In this document: positions 16,871 to 27,425 of the stretch, piece by piece | How positions within the stretch are numbered: position 1 is the stretch's first letter | How the letters are laid out: each line of letters opens with the position of its first letter | NCBI GenBank assembly: GCA_038528235.1 | Contig: JBCBEX010000010.1 | Span: 20,918 to 84,917 of the forward strand | Direction of reading: 5' to 3' | DNA from: JBCBEX01 sp038528235 | Lineage (GTDB): Bacteria; Bacteroidota; Rhodothermia; Rhodothermales; Rubricoccaceae | DNA: 64,000 nt | Notes under the pieces: model-generated | What the model was told of the DNA's origin: nothing | Databases searched by the model: none | Seen by the model: only the letters and a program-made list of their open reading frames with translations | Made by a program: the position numbers and the translations under genes

Positions 16871-18289
16871 TCAGAGCGAGTGCAGGAAGCGGACGAGGTC
16901 GTCGCGCTCTGCCTGGGAAAGCTGGCGGAACTGCTCGCGGGAGGCCTCCGCCTCGCCGCCGTGCCAGAGGATGGCTTCGACGACGCCGCGTGCGCGGCCG
17001 TCGTGCAGCAGTTCCATGTGGCCATTGACCGTCTGGATCAGGCCCAGGCCCCAGAGCGGTGGCGTGCGCCACTCTCGGCCCGAGGCATCGAACGTTTCCA
17101 GGCCGTCGGCGAGGCCGTCGCCCATGTCGTGGAGGAGCAGGTCGGTGTAGGGCCGAATGACCTGGTTTTCGTGCGAGGCCGCGATGGTGCTCGTGCCCGT
17201 CTCGAACTTGGGCACGTGGCAGTTGGCGCAGCCGAGTTGTGCGAAGAGCGCTTTGCCGCGGAGCACGGCGGGCTCCTGCCAGTCGCGGCGGGCCGGGACG
17301 GCGAGGCTGCCCGAGTAGAGCGTGACGCGACTCAGGCCCTTCTCCTCCACTTCAGGCGAGCCGCCCGTGGGCGCGTCGGTGCAGCCCGGCGAGGCGGGCG
17401 CGCAGTTTTCCTCAGGGAAGAGTGCCGAAGTCAGCCCCATGTCGCCGTGGAAGGCGCTCGCCACCTGCTGCTCGACCGTGGGCTGCTCGGCCTTCCAGCC
17501 GAAGCGACCCAGCGTGCGGCGCTGCTCGCGGACGTTCCAGACCATGTTGGCGCGCCCCGAAATGCCGTCGCCATCCATGTCGTCCGGGTCGGCGAGGGCG
17601 AGAATGGTCGCCTCGGGGATGGCTTCGAGGAGGCCCATCCCCGAAAGGTGGTTCGCCGTGCGCCCCGAGAGCGGGAGGGTGCCGAGCGGCCCGTAGGCCT
17701 CGTCGCTGACCGTGATCGTCGGACGACGCAGCGAGTACGGCGTTCCGTCGGCGAACTGGCCAGGGATCTCCTCGTAGGTCACCGCAAGCGCAGCCTCAGC
17801 AGGGAAACCATTATTTGCGGCGTCCTGGATCTGCGTGCCGTAGCGCTCGTCGCCTACGGGGTTGCCTTGCGCGTCGAGGCTGCCTACGCTCGTGCGGACT
17901 AGCCAGCCCGTCGGGCGCTCGCCCGGGAACGCAGGCGGACGGCCGCGCCCGTCCTTGAAGTGGCAGCTGGAGCACGCGCGTGCGTTGAAAAACGGCCCCA
18001 GCCCGTCACGCGCCGTCGTGGACGCCGGAGCCGACACCCAGCTCTGGTTGAAGAACGAGTTGCCGACGCCGAAGAACAGTTCCTCCTGGTTGTCGAGGCC
18101 CGGCGAAGGTAGGCCGAAGGCGTTCGCCCCTGAGTTGAAGATGGTCCCCCTCGCTCCCCCGGACAGTTCCTCCCCCGGCTCGGCGACGAGAGCATTGAGG
18201 TCCTCCCCCGCTCCGTCGCACGCGATGAACCCCCAGCTCAGCACCGGGATCAACGCACAGGCAAAGAGACGAAGCAAGAGCGTTTTCAT
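16871..18289 (-). CDS. di-haem oxidoreductase-family lipoprotein (DUF1111-type)
   Basis: 472 residues from the ATG at 18289, preceding a signal peptide with lipobox FIAC. Two c-type haem sites are visible, ACSSCHFKDGRG in the N-terminal third and GCANCHVPKF in the C-terminal third; both are CxxCH. GISGRANMVWNVREQRRTLGRFGWK and the closing LLHDGRARGVVEAILWHGG are characteristic of the family, related to MauG/cytochrome c peroxidases. Such proteins accompany imelysins in many Gram-negative bacteria and are thought to help redox handling of iron at the cell surface. 31 nt separate its stop from the next gene. Confidence 0.88.
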   Translation of the reverse strand: MKTLLLRLFACALIPVLSWGFIACDGAGEDLNALVAEPGEELSGGARGTIFNSGANAFGLPSPGLDNQEELFFGVGNSFFNQSWVSAPASTTARDGLGPFFNARACSSCHFKDGRGRPPAFPGERPTGWLVRTSVGSLDAQGNPVGDERYGTQIQDAANNGFPAEAALAVTYEEIPGQFADGTPYSLRRPTITVSDEAYGPLGTLPLSGRTANHLSGMGLLEAIPEATILALADPDDMDGDGISGRANMVWNVREQRRTLGRFGWKAEQPTVEQQVASAFHGDMGLTSALFPEENCAPASPGCTDAPTGGSPEVEEKGLSRVTLYSGSLAVPARRDWQEPAVLRGKALFAQLGCANCHVPKFETGTSTIAASHENQVIRPYTDLLLHDMGDGLADGLETFDASGREWRTPPLWGLGLIQTVNGHMELLHDGRARGVVEAILWHGGEAEASREQFRQLSQAERDDLVRFLHSL

Positions 18290-18385
18290 ACCGAGATAAA
18301 GTGCCACACCCTCGCCACCTTCACGGCGACGAGGGCGGGCAGACGTGCTGTGCCGAGTAGGGGCACGCATGAAACCAGTGTAGGA

Positions 18386-19588
<1,203 letters not shown>

Positions 19589-19622
19589 CAGAATGAGAGT
19601 GGTGAACAAGGTGGGATTCGAG

Positions 19623-19639
19623 TTTAGATCAAATCTAAA
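19623..19639. promoter_or_regulatory. palindromic operator candidate before the imelysin operon
   Basis: TTTAGATCAAATCTAAA is a perfect inverted repeat with 7-nt arms and a 3-nt centre, 35 bp upstream of the imelysin ATG in an otherwise gene-free 204-nt gap. AT-rich palindromes of this size and place are typical sites of DtxR- or Fur-family iron regulators; which regulator is inference. A possible -35 (TTGATC in the minus-strand reading, near 19645-19650) abuts it. Confidence 0.65.
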
Positions 19640-19792
19640 GAAGCGATCAACGGACGTTTGGGTGATTCCGTGAAGAGTGGAAACCTCCCCAGAAAAAGGA
19701 CACAAGGCATCGGCCCACAGCCGAGACGAACTCACAAATAATGGAGGTCTATGAACGACCTAGGGCTACGCCTTACCTAACTCGACCAGCCT

Positions 19793-20905
19793 CTAGGTAC
19801 GGGGTAGTGCAGCGAGGATCCCGCGCCAGTCTTCCAATTCCGGTAACCCTGGCTTGCGCTTGCCGAACATCTGTGTGATCACCTCGCCCTCTGCATCGAA
19901 CAGTTCGAGCGCCGTCACCACACCGTCCGCAGTAGGCTTGCGGACGACCCAGGCCTCAGCGATGGCGTCTTCGCGCAGATGCAGGTTAAAGCCGGGGTCG
20001 AGCACGTTGTACCACGCGCCGTACTCCTTGAGCTTCTTGACCGGGCCGGTGTGGATCTGGATGCAGCCCCGGTTGCCGACGAAGACCATGATCGGCGTCT
20101 CGGTCGCGGCAGCGTGTTGCAGCGCGCGGCGCGGGCTGTCGAGTTCGACGCGCTCGGCGAAGGTGCCCTCGGCGAAGCGGAGCGCCTGCGTCCGGCTCAC
20201 GCCGTGGTCGTTGAGCAGCGGGAAGAAGTCGTGCGTGTCCTTGAGTTCGGCCCAGCCTTGGAGGAAGGCCGCGCGGTCGATCTCAGCGTCCGGCGTCTCG
20301 GCTTCGGATACGAGCGGCGCCTCAACCTCGATGGCGTCATGCTGGTCGCGGTGGCGGTACTTCCCGACGATCCGCTCGTAGGCCTCGACGTCGCTCTTGC
20401 GTGTGAGAAACACTTTGTGGACGGCCATGCCGTGAGCGTCGAAGAACTGGAGGCTGCGGCGGAGGCCGTCCTTCGCGCCGTCGAACGGCGTCGCGACGGC
20501 GAATCCGTAGCGCCAGCGCCCGAGGAAGAGCCGGAGGTCGATGTCCTCGTCGAGCACGAGGCCGATCGCGTGGGCCTCGATCATTTTGACGTTGCGGTAG
20601 ACGCCGTGCTTCTCGTGCACGCAGGCGTCGTTGCGGGTGAGCGCCATCACCGTCCCCATTGACTCGATCTCCTGGAGCAGCGCACCCCACCCCCCATCGA
20701 GGCGGATGGTGTGCACGGCGTTGAGGTCGTCCTGGCCGAGGTTGGTGGCGAGGAGGTCGGCCTCGCTGACGCCGAGGTCGGCCGCAGCGTTGCGGATGCG
20801 AATACTGGGGTTATCGGCACGCAGGGCTGCCCACCGGGCTGCGAGGTCGGCGTGGGCGGGCACCGTGACGGCGCCGGCCGTCGGAGCAAGGGACACGTCA
20901 GGCAT
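19793..20905 (-). CDS. hmuS: haemin-degrading factor HmuS/HemS family
   Basis: 370 residues, the usual length for HemS/HmuS, built from two repeats of the same fold. The C-terminal repeat shows the family sequence MVFVGNRGCIQIHTGPVKKL, then WYNVLDPGFNLHLRED and ELFDAEGEVITQMFGKRKPG. Cytoplasmic; members bind haem after import and break it open or hand it on. The start overlaps the end of hmuV by 8 nt, and it is the last gene of the haem operon. Confidence 0.93.
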   Translation of the reverse strand: MPDVSLAPTAGAVTVPAHADLAARWAALRADNPSIRIRNAAADLGVSEADLLATNLGQDDLNAVHTIRLDGGWGALLQEIESMGTVMALTRNDACVHEKHGVYRNVKMIEAHAIGLVLDEDIDLRLFLGRWRYGFAVATPFDGAKDGLRRSLQFFDAHGMAVHKVFLTRKSDVEAYERIVGKYRHRDQHDAIEVEAPLVSEAETPDAEIDRAAFLQGWAELKDTHDFFPLLNDHGVSRTQALRFAEGTFAERVELDSPRRALQHAAATETPIMVFVGNRGCIQIHTGPVKKLKEYGAWYNVLDPGFNLHLREDAIAEAWVVRKPTADGVVTALELFDAEGEVITQMFGKRKPGLPELEDWRGILAALPRT

Positions 20906-21728
20906 ATGTCGGGGTGGATAGTGAGTGAAAGGAAGGCGTGCTGAAATGCGCTGTCGGATCCGCGATCACGAGCGGGCAGCCCGCCGTGGGGTGCGTCTGC
21001 ACGAGCGCGTCGAGGCCGAAGGCGTCGCGGATCACTTCAGTTGTGAGCACCGCTGAAGGTGGCCCCAGCGCCACGAGGCAGCCCTGCTTCAGGACGGCGA
21101 TGCGGTCGGCGTAGTAGGCGGCGAGGTTGAGGTCGTGCAGCACGGCGAGGACGCCCACGCCTGCCTCAGCGCAGCGCTTGGAGACGCCCAGCACCGCATG
21201 CTGGTGCGCGGGGTCGAGGCTCGCTGTCGGCTCGTCGAGGAGCAGGTAGCGCGCGCCATGGGGCCGGACCTCCCAAATCTGGGCGAGCGCTCGTGCAAAG
21301 TGGACGCGCTGCTGCTCACCGCCGGAGAGCGTCGGGTAGGCCTGCTCCGCGAGGTGTGACACGCCCGCAAGCCGAAGCGCTTGGTCGGCGATCTCGCCGT
21401 CGTTGGTCGCGCGGGTGTCGTGCGGCGTCCGGCCAAGCAAGACGACTTCGCGCGCCGTGAAGCCGAACGCCAAGGCGGTCTGCTGCGGCACGACGGCGCG
21501 CTGCCGGGCCAAGATGTCGGGGGCGTAGTGCTTCAGCGTCCGCCCGTCGAGACGCACCTCGCCTTCAGCTGGCGTTAGATCGCCGCTCGCTAGGCGAAGC
21601 AGCGTGGTCTTCCCGGCCCCGTTGGCACCCACCACGGCCACGAACTCGCCCGGCGCGAGGTCGAGTGACACTGCGTCAACGAGGCGACGCGGGCCAACGG
21701 CGTACGTGAGGGCATCGAGGTGGAGCAT
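20898..21728 (-). CDS. hmuV: haem ABC transporter ATP-binding protein HmuV
   Basis: 276 residues from the ATG at 21728; the longer frame upstream overlaps the neighbouring small gene in another frame. Walker A GANGAGKTT, Q-loop VVPQQTALAFGF, signature LSGGEQQR, Walker B YLLLDEPTASLDP and H-loop AVLHDLNLAA are all intact. Together with HmuU it powers haem transport across the inner membrane. It ends with a Ser/Thr-rich tail overlapping hmuS. Confidence 0.94.
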   Translation of the reverse strand: MLHLDALTYAVGPRRLVDAVSLDLAPGEFVAVVGANGAGKTTLLRLASGDLTPAEGEVRLDGRTLKHYAPDILARQRAVVPQQTALAFGFTAREVVLLGRTPHDTRATNDGEIADQALRLAGVSHLAEQAYPTLSGGEQQRVHFARALAQIWEVRPHGARYLLLDEPTASLDPAHQHAVLGVSKRCAEAGVGVLAVLHDLNLAAYYADRIAVLKQGCLVALGPPSAVLTTEVIRDAFGLDALVQTHPTAGCPLVIADPTAHFSTPSFHSLSTPTYA

Positions 21729-21730
21729 CG

Positions 21731-22081
21731 TCACGCGGCGGCTTCGTCGGGGTCGGTGCCAAGCACGTCGGCAAGCAACCCATCGAGATCGAGCATCGCG
21801 GTCGTCCCCGCGAGGAGGTCTTGCCACTCGCGCAGGTCGGCGCGCTCCATCAGCAGACGCACTTCGGGGAGCGCGTCTTCGGGCGTCACCCGCACTACGC
21901 CAAAGCTGCCCACTTCCCAGTGATCCGTGGAGACCGTCGCAGCCTCCCGAACGAGCGCGGCCAGCCCCGTTGGTTTGAGTCGGAGATGTGTCTGCCTGAA
22001 CACCACTTCGAGGTGGTCGCAGCAACTGCAACGCACGACGTGGCCGTGGGGCGTGTGGTAGAGGGTGTGGGTGGTCGCCAT
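21731..22081 (-). CDS. small CSCC-motif protein of the haem operon
   Basis: 116 residues from the ATG at 22081; the longer frame is the shadow of hmuU. It begins MATTHTLYHTPHGHVVRCSC, with adjacent cysteines in RCSCCDHLEVVF followed by a helical C-terminal half rich in acidic residues. The Cys cluster could bind metal or haem. It sits between hmuU (gap 19 nt) and hmuV (gap 2 nt), so it is cotranscribed. Small proteins beginning with a similar Cys motif occur in Bacteroidota near haem genes, but I cannot name the family surely. Confidence 0.72.
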   Translation of the reverse strand: MATTHTLYHTPHGHVVRCSCCDHLEVVFRQTHLRLKPTGLAALVREAATVSTDHWEVGSFGVVRVTPEDALPEVRLLMERADLREWQDLLAGTTAMLDLDGLLADVLGTDPDEAAA

Positions 22082-22100
22082 GCAGTTCTGGACGAGGGGC

Positions 22101-23309
22101 TTAGAGCGCGTAGTCGCGGCGGCGGTGGAGGAGCAGCGCAAGGAAGAACGGTGCGCCGCCGAGCGCGGTGAGGATGCCGATGGGCACCTCGGCTGGCTGG
22201 ATGGCCACGCGCGCGACAGCGTCGGTCGCCACGAGGAGCGTTGCGCCGAGAAGCGCCGAGGCCGGGAGAAGCACCCGGTGATCGGGCCCGAGCGTGAGCC
22301 GGACGAGGTGCGGCACCACGAGCCCGACAAAGCCGATCATCCCGCTCACCGCGGTCACCGCTCCCACGGCCAGCGCGGCCAGGGCGATGGTGGCTCGTTT
22401 GACGAGATCCACGCGGACGCCCAGGTGCCGCGCTTCCGACTCGCCGAGGAGGAGCGCGTTGAGCGCCCGGGCGAGATATGGGGCCACGGCGAGCAGCCCC
22501 ACGACAAAGGGCGTGACGACCGCCAGCGTCGTCCAGGTGGCCCCGCCGAGACTACCGAGTGTCCAAAAGGTGAGGCTGCGGAGTTGGGCTTCATCGCTGA
22601 ACAGGATCAGCGCCCCGGTCCCGGCTCCACACAGCGCGTTGAGCGCGATGCCTGCCAGCAGCATGGTCGCCACGTCGGTACGGCGGCCTCGCGTCGCGAC
22701 CCGGTAGACGAGTAACGTCACGGCCAGGCCTCCGGCGAACGCGCCGAGCGCCACCCCGAACGTGCCTGCCAGGGCGACGAGCCCGCCGAGCGCCGTCCCG
22801 CCGAGTACGATCACGGAGCTTGCGCCGAGCGCCGCCCCTGCCGACACGCCGATCAGACTCGGGTCGGCAAGCGGGTTACGGAAGAGCCCCTGTAGGAGCG
22901 CCCCGCTTACGGCCAACGCGGCCCCGACGAGTACGCCGAGCAGCACACGCGGCAGGCGGATGCCCGCCAGCACCAGTTCTTGCTGCGCGGTGGCGTCCCA
23001 AGGCAGCGCCACGCCCACCTTCGAGGCGAGGATGGTAACGACGGCCCCCGGCGAGATCGACACCGCGCCAATGCCAAGCGCCAGCACGATGGCGATGCCA
23101 AGGGCGACACTCAGGACCACGAGCGCGTGCCGGCGAAGCAGGCCCGTCCGTCTTTTCCGCTGCGGCGGCGACGCGACCGGCGCATTCACCCCGATGACCA
23201 CAGCATCTGGCGCAGATGCAAGGCCGTCGCCTCCCGACTCGCCTGACGACACCGATCCCGGCGGCGACGCTAGCGCATCAAGCAGGACCGAGAGCGGTGC
23301 GCGGTTCAT
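22101..23309 (-). CDS. hmuU: haem ABC transporter permease HmuU (FecCD family)
   Basis: 402 residues. A polar N-terminal extension of ~55 residues precedes about ten membrane helices. Family marks are RLPRVLLGVLVGAALAVSGA, LFRNPLADPSLIGVSAGAAL, the cytoplasmic coupling loop ending LGVRVDLVKR, and GMIGFVGLVVPHLVRLTLGP. The start overlaps the stop of hmuT by 4 nt (ATGA, 23306-23309). It forms the inner-membrane channel with HmuV. Confidence 0.93.
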   Translation of the reverse strand: MNRAPLSVLLDALASPPGSVSSGESGGDGLASAPDAVVIGVNAPVASPPQRKRRTGLLRRHALVVLSVALGIAIVLALGIGAVSISPGAVVTILASKVGVALPWDATAQQELVLAGIRLPRVLLGVLVGAALAVSGALLQGLFRNPLADPSLIGVSAGAALGASSVIVLGGTALGGLVALAGTFGVALGAFAGGLAVTLLVYRVATRGRRTDVATMLLAGIALNALCGAGTGALILFSDEAQLRSLTFWTLGSLGGATWTTLAVVTPFVVGLLAVAPYLARALNALLLGESEARHLGVRVDLVKRATIALAALAVGAVTAVSGMIGFVGLVVPHLVRLTLGPDHRVLLPASALLGATLLVATDAVARVAIQPAEVPIGILTALGGAPFFLALLLHRRRDYAL

Positions 23310-24262
23310 GCGTCGGTCGCGGATTGCACTTCGAGATCGAGGGCGCTGAAGGCTTCCGCGAGTTGGCGGACGCCTTCGCCCATGCGCGGCCCGAGGCCGA
23401 TCAGCAGGGCATCGTCCACGGCGATCACGCGGCCCTGCTGCCCGGCGGGCGTCTGCGCAAGACCTGGGAGCGCCAGCAGCCCATCCGCACCGCCGACGCT
23501 CTCCATCCCACGTCGCGGGACGACAATCACGTCCGGGGCCGCTTCGAATGCCGCCTCGGCCGTGAGCGCCTGGAAGTCCTCGAAGCCTGTCACGGCGTTT
23601 TCGGCACCGGCGAGTTGCATCACCAGTTCGGCAGCGGTGCCCGAGCCGGACACGTTGACGAGGCTCGCCCCCCGCGCGTAGACGAAGAGGGCCCGCGGCG
23701 GTGTCGCTGGACGAAGGGCCTCGGCCTCAGCGAGGTCGGCCTGCATGGCCTCCCAGACCGCGGCGGCCTCATCGGAGCGCCCGAGTACCGCACCGAGCGT
23801 TTGCAGCCGCCCCTCCGCCCCAGCCAGCGTCTCGGCCTCCTCGACCAGCAGCACCGGCACCCCCGCCGTACGGAGTTGCTCCGCGACCGTGGGCGGCCCC
23901 ATGCCGTCGAGGGCGAGCACGAGCGTCGGCTCTAGCGAGAGAATGCCTTCGGTCGACACCTGGCGGAAGTAGCCCAGGCGCGGCTTCTCCTGTACCTCCG
24001 CGGGGTAGGCGCTCGACACGTCGGTCCCGACGACCTGGTCGCCCAGCCCGAGGGCGTAGACGATCTCCGTGACTGGCCCACCGAGCGTGACAATCCGAGA
24101 CAGGTCAGCCGCTTCGACCGAGACGCCGTCCGTTCCCGTCACCGATGTGGTGGCGACGGGAACGGCGGTGGCGCCCGTCTCACCAGAAGGGGCCTCGCCG
24201 GGTTCGGAGCCGCACCCGGCGAGCAGTACGAGGACGACAACGGGAAGCAGTAGACGCAGCAT
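23306..24262 (-). CDS. hmuT: haem-binding lipoprotein HmuT (periplasmic binding protein)
   Basis: 318 residues. Signal peptide with lipobox LLAGC. The mature region has the class III binding-protein pattern RIVTLGGPVTEIVYALGLGD, the lobe-linking helix, and VIVVPRRGMESVGGADGLLA. It takes haem delivered through the outer membrane receptor and presents it to HmuU. The start lies directly against the stop of hmuY and its end overlaps hmuU. Confidence 0.92.
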   Translation of the reverse strand: MLRLLLPVVVLVLLAGCGSEPGEAPSGETGATAVPVATTSVTGTDGVSVEAADLSRIVTLGGPVTEIVYALGLGDQVVGTDVSSAYPAEVQEKPRLGYFRQVSTEGILSLEPTLVLALDGMGPPTVAEQLRTAGVPVLLVEEAETLAGAEGRLQTLGAVLGRSDEAAAVWEAMQADLAEAEALRPATPPRALFVYARGASLVNVSGSGTAAELVMQLAGAENAVTGFEDFQALTAEAAFEAAPDVIVVPRRGMESVGGADGLLALPGLAQTPAGQQGRVIAVDDALLIGLGPRMGEGVRQLAEAFSALDLEVQSATDA

Positions 24263-24979
24263 TTAGCCTTCTGTCGTCTCGAAGTCGCGGGAGCCGTCCG
24301 GCTGCACGATGTACTCGAACGCGTAGTAGCGGCTGGCGTCCGTGTTGGGGTCCGGCGTGGTCGGGTTACCCTGGTAGTAGCTCAGGATGCGAACCTTGGC
24401 GTAGTTGCCATCGCCTGTGGTCAGGACAATCGTACGACCAGCAAGCGGCGCGATGAGGTTTTGCTGCGCGTTGTAGTTGTACCAGCCGTTGTCGGAGCCG
24501 GTGCAGATCGCGTTGGGCGCGCCGGGGAACGTACCGCCGGGCGTCTCGACAGCAGGACAGGTGTTGCTCCCGTCCGTGGCATAGCCTGCAGCGGGCGCCT
24601 CGGTCACCGCGTCGAAGGTCTGCGTGAGGAGCTGCGCCGAGCCCTGGCCCGGACCGCTCGCACCGCCGTTGAAGATGAGCGTGGTGCCCTTAAAGCCGAT
24701 GTCCCAGACCGTCGAGGCCGAGTCCGCAGCACGGACGGCCGCATCGGTCTGTGACGACGAGAGTACGATCTGCCCTGCATCCAGGTCGAAGAGCGTGAAG
24801 AGGTCGTTTGAGATCGGACGGCCTGAGTTAGGGTCGCGGCCAGTCGTCGGATCGGCCTCCACGTCGGTGGCGACCTGCGCGTTCAGCGGCACAGGATCGG
24901 GTTCGTTGTCGCTGGAGTCGCAGCCGACGAAGGCCAGCAGCGCAGCAGAGAGCGCGAGGAAGCGAAAACGGTACAGCAT
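24263..24979 (-). CDS. hmuY: HmuY-like haem-binding lipoprotein
   Basis: 238 residues with lipobox AFVGC followed by an Asp/Ser linker. HmuY-type blocks are DLDAGQIVLSS, WDIGFKGTTLIFNGG and YAKVRILSYYQGNP ... RYYAFEYIVQPDGSRDF. HmuY proteins on the cell surface bind haem and pass it to the TonB receptor; the receptor gene is next upstream. Two Cys flank a loop (NTCPAVE ... NAICTG), perhaps a disulfide. Axial haem ligands cannot be assigned from sequence alone. Confidence 0.9.
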   Translation of the reverse strand: MLYRFRFLALSAALLAFVGCDSSDNEPDPVPLNAQVATDVEADPTTGRDPNSGRPISNDLFTLFDLDAGQIVLSSSQTDAAVRAADSASTVWDIGFKGTTLIFNGGASGPGQGSAQLLTQTFDAVTEAPAAGYATDGSNTCPAVETPGGTFPGAPNAICTGSDNGWYNYNAQQNLIAPLAGRTIVLTTGDGNYAKVRILSYYQGNPTTPDPNTDASRYYAFEYIVQPDGSRDFETTEG

Positions 24980-25009
24980 GGTGGTGATGTGCTGGTGTGT
25001 GATTGCGTG

Positions 25010-27274
25010 TTACAGGGAGAGCCGGAGGGTGGCGTAGAACCGCCGTCCGGGAAGCGATGGGACGAGCGCGCCGCGCGTCACGTCGAAGGCGTTGTCGATG
25101 CCGAGTTGGAGCGCGGCCTGCGTGTCGCCGGGGGCCGGGACCGTCTTGGTCACGGTCGCGTCCACGATGCCGTAGCCACTCACGAACTCGTCGGGGCGGT
25201 TGGCAATCTGGTTGCCGTCGAAGTCGGCGAAGCCGTACTCGCTGCGATAGCGGGCCCGGAGCGAGGTCGTCAGGCCGAGGTCAGCGTGTTCGTACGTCGC
25301 GCGCAGCGTCGCCGAGTGCGGGGAGCGCCCGAAGAGCCCGGCGTAGTCGCCCACGCCCAGCTGTACGTCGCGGTTGTTGAGGTCGCGCCCGAAGACGGTG
25401 CCGCTCTCCAGCGCATCGATGACGTCGCGATCACGGGCCTGAAGGAACTGGTAGCCGACGGCGACCTCCACGCGGTGGTCGCTGTCTGCGAGGCTCAGCG
25501 CGTCGAGGGGCAGCACCGTCGCCTCAGCCTCGACGCCGCGCGTGTAGATGCGGTCGAGGTTGAAGTAGCCAAACACCTGCTGCCCGTTGGTCTTCACCGC
25601 GACAGGCTGCGTCTCGATGAGGTCCTTGACGTCGTTGTAGAACAGGTTCAACGAGGTCGAGAGCCACGGCGTCGGCGAGACCGTCGCGCCCAGGTTGTAG
25701 GCCACCGAGGTCTCCGAGCCGATCGGGTCGAGGCCGGTCGGGTCGAGAAACTGTTGGGCGATCAACCCATCGGCTTCGAGCTGCGCGAGGCCATCGGCTA
25801 GCCGGGTAGAGCCGAAGACGGAGTAGCCCGCCGCAGCATTCGTAAACGCGAGATAGAGCTGCCGGAACGCCGGGGCCTTGAAGCCACTGCCGACGCTCGC
25901 CCGCAGCCGGATGGTTTCGCTGGGCCTTACGAGCACGGCGACCTTGGGCGACAGCTGCGTCGCGTAGTCGGAGTGCGCGTCGAGGCGCGCGCTGGCATTG
26001 ACCTCCACCAGTCGGCTCGGACGCCATTCGTGTTGGGCAAACGCAAACGCCTGCTGCGCCACAGGTTGCTCGCCCTCGAAGTTGTAGCGGTCGCCCACAA
26101 GCCGCTCGTCGGTGTAGCCCGCCCCGACGATGCTTTGGTGCGCCCCATTCCAGAGCGCGTCCGCGATCACCTCGCCACGCGTGAGCCGTTGGTCGAAGTC
26201 GTCGCTGTAGAAGACGCTGCCGTCGTCCTGGCGGCGGAACCGCGTCTCTGTCTGGTAGCCCGCCGCGTAGAGCGTGCTCGTGAGCCGGATGCGGTCGGAG
26301 AGGCGAAGGCGCGCCTCGGGGTGGACGCTCCAGTCCAGCCGGTTCGCCGTGTCGTCGAACGTGACGAGACTCCCGTCGGTGGCCGTCTGCGCGAAGGCAC
26401 CGGCCTGGTCTTGGTAGGCTGCGCGGGCACCCAGGCGGAGTTCGAGGCGGTCCGTCAGGTCGTAGTGGCCCCGGAAGTCGCTGGTCCAGTCGGTGAACGT
26501 CGGAACCGTGGGGCCGAAGGTGGCGGCGGTACCGTCGTCGGGAGTGAGGTCGTAGCCGTCGGATGCATAGCGGTTGACGAGGAGCCGGGCGCCGCCGCGG
26601 GCCGCCCCATACTGCACGTCAGCGCTGAGATCGCTAGTCGCAAACGAGCCACCGCGCACGTTGAGACCGCCCCGCAGCCCGTCCTGCGGGTGCGACGTGA
26701 TGATGTTCACCACACCCGCGAGCGCCTCGCTACCGTAGAGCGACGACGACGGCCCGCGCACCAACTCGACGCGCTCGACGCCCTGCACCGTCAGTCGGTC
26801 GAGGTCCAGCGTGCCGGCCGTGCGGCCGATCACGGGCTGCCCGTCGATGAGGATGAGCGTGTAGTCGGGCGCGAAGCCCTGCACCTGAATGCCCGTCCCG
26901 TGGTCGTCGAAGAAGTGCAGGCCGGGCACGGCCGCGAGCACCTCGCCGAGGCGCACGGCCCCCTGGCGCTCGATCTCCTCGGCGCTCACGACAGCGATGG
27001 GCACCGCCACGTCCTCGATCTCCTTCGCGGTCCGCGTGGCCGTCACCACGACCGAGGAGAGCCGCACCGTTGTGTCCGGCCGAACCGTCGTGTCCGGCCG
27101 CGCGGTCGAGTCGGGCCGGGCAGGCGGTGAGGAGGGCTGTTCCAGGATCGGCCATGCCAGCGCCCCGCTCGCGCTGAGGAGCACGAGGCCTAGCACCAGG
27201 CTGAGGTGCGTGAGCAGGGTCGCAGGCAGAGCTTTCACGTGGTCGAACGCCGTTGCGCAGGGTTGCACGAGCAT
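25010..27274 (-). CDS. TonB-dependent haem receptor (HmuR/BtuB-like)
   Basis: 754 residues. An N-terminal hydrophobic signal (residues about 18-40) is followed by three copies of RPDTTVRPDT-type sequence, a TonB box-like SSVVVTATRT, the plug domain (VPIAVVSAEEIERQG; LIDGQPVIGRTAGTLDLDRL; VRGPSSSLYGSEALAGVVNI) and a barrel ending FYATLRLSL. The position at the head of hmuY-T-U-V-S supports haem as ligand; the plug also resembles BtuB. The start has an unusually long N-terminal region, so a later start is possible. Confidence 0.86.
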   Translation of the reverse strand: MLVQPCATAFDHVKALPATLLTHLSLVLGLVLLSASGALAWPILEQPSSPPARPDSTARPDTTVRPDTTVRLSSVVVTATRTAKEIEDVAVPIAVVSAEEIERQGAVRLGEVLAAVPGLHFFDDHGTGIQVQGFAPDYTLILIDGQPVIGRTAGTLDLDRLTVQGVERVELVRGPSSSLYGSEALAGVVNIITSHPQDGLRGGLNVRGGSFATSDLSADVQYGAARGGARLLVNRYASDGYDLTPDDGTAATFGPTVPTFTDWTSDFRGHYDLTDRLELRLGARAAYQDQAGAFAQTATDGSLVTFDDTANRLDWSVHPEARLRLSDRIRLTSTLYAAGYQTETRFRRQDDGSVFYSDDFDQRLTRGEVIADALWNGAHQSIVGAGYTDERLVGDRYNFEGEQPVAQQAFAFAQHEWRPSRLVEVNASARLDAHSDYATQLSPKVAVLVRPSETIRLRASVGSGFKAPAFRQLYLAFTNAAAGYSVFGSTRLADGLAQLEADGLIAQQFLDPTGLDPIGSETSVAYNLGATVSPTPWLSTSLNLFYNDVKDLIETQPVAVKTNGQQVFGYFNLDRIYTRGVEAEATVLPLDALSLADSDHRVEVAVGYQFLQARDRDVIDALESGTVFGRDLNNRDVQLGVGDYAGLFGRSPHSATLRATYEHADLGLTTSLRARYRSEYGFADFDGNQIANRPDEFVSGYGIVDATVTKTVPAPGDTQAALQLGIDNAFDVTRGALVPSLPGRRFYATLRLSL

Positions 27275-27425
27275 GTTATGTGGAACGAGTCTAAATTAAG
27301 AGGCCAGGCAGTGGCCCCGCCACCCTAGTGCTTTTCCCCACCTCCGGTTCCCACGTCCGTGCGTCCAACTGCACGTCTGCGCTGCTCAGCGTCACTCCTT
27401 TCCGCCACTTTCACACGGCGACGCC

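Noticed and set aside
27288..27300. Possible iron-box before the haem receptor (TCTAAATTAAGAG)
   Set aside because: Only one half resembles the 17-bp palindrome of the imelysin operon and there is no symmetric partner, so it is not listed as a site.
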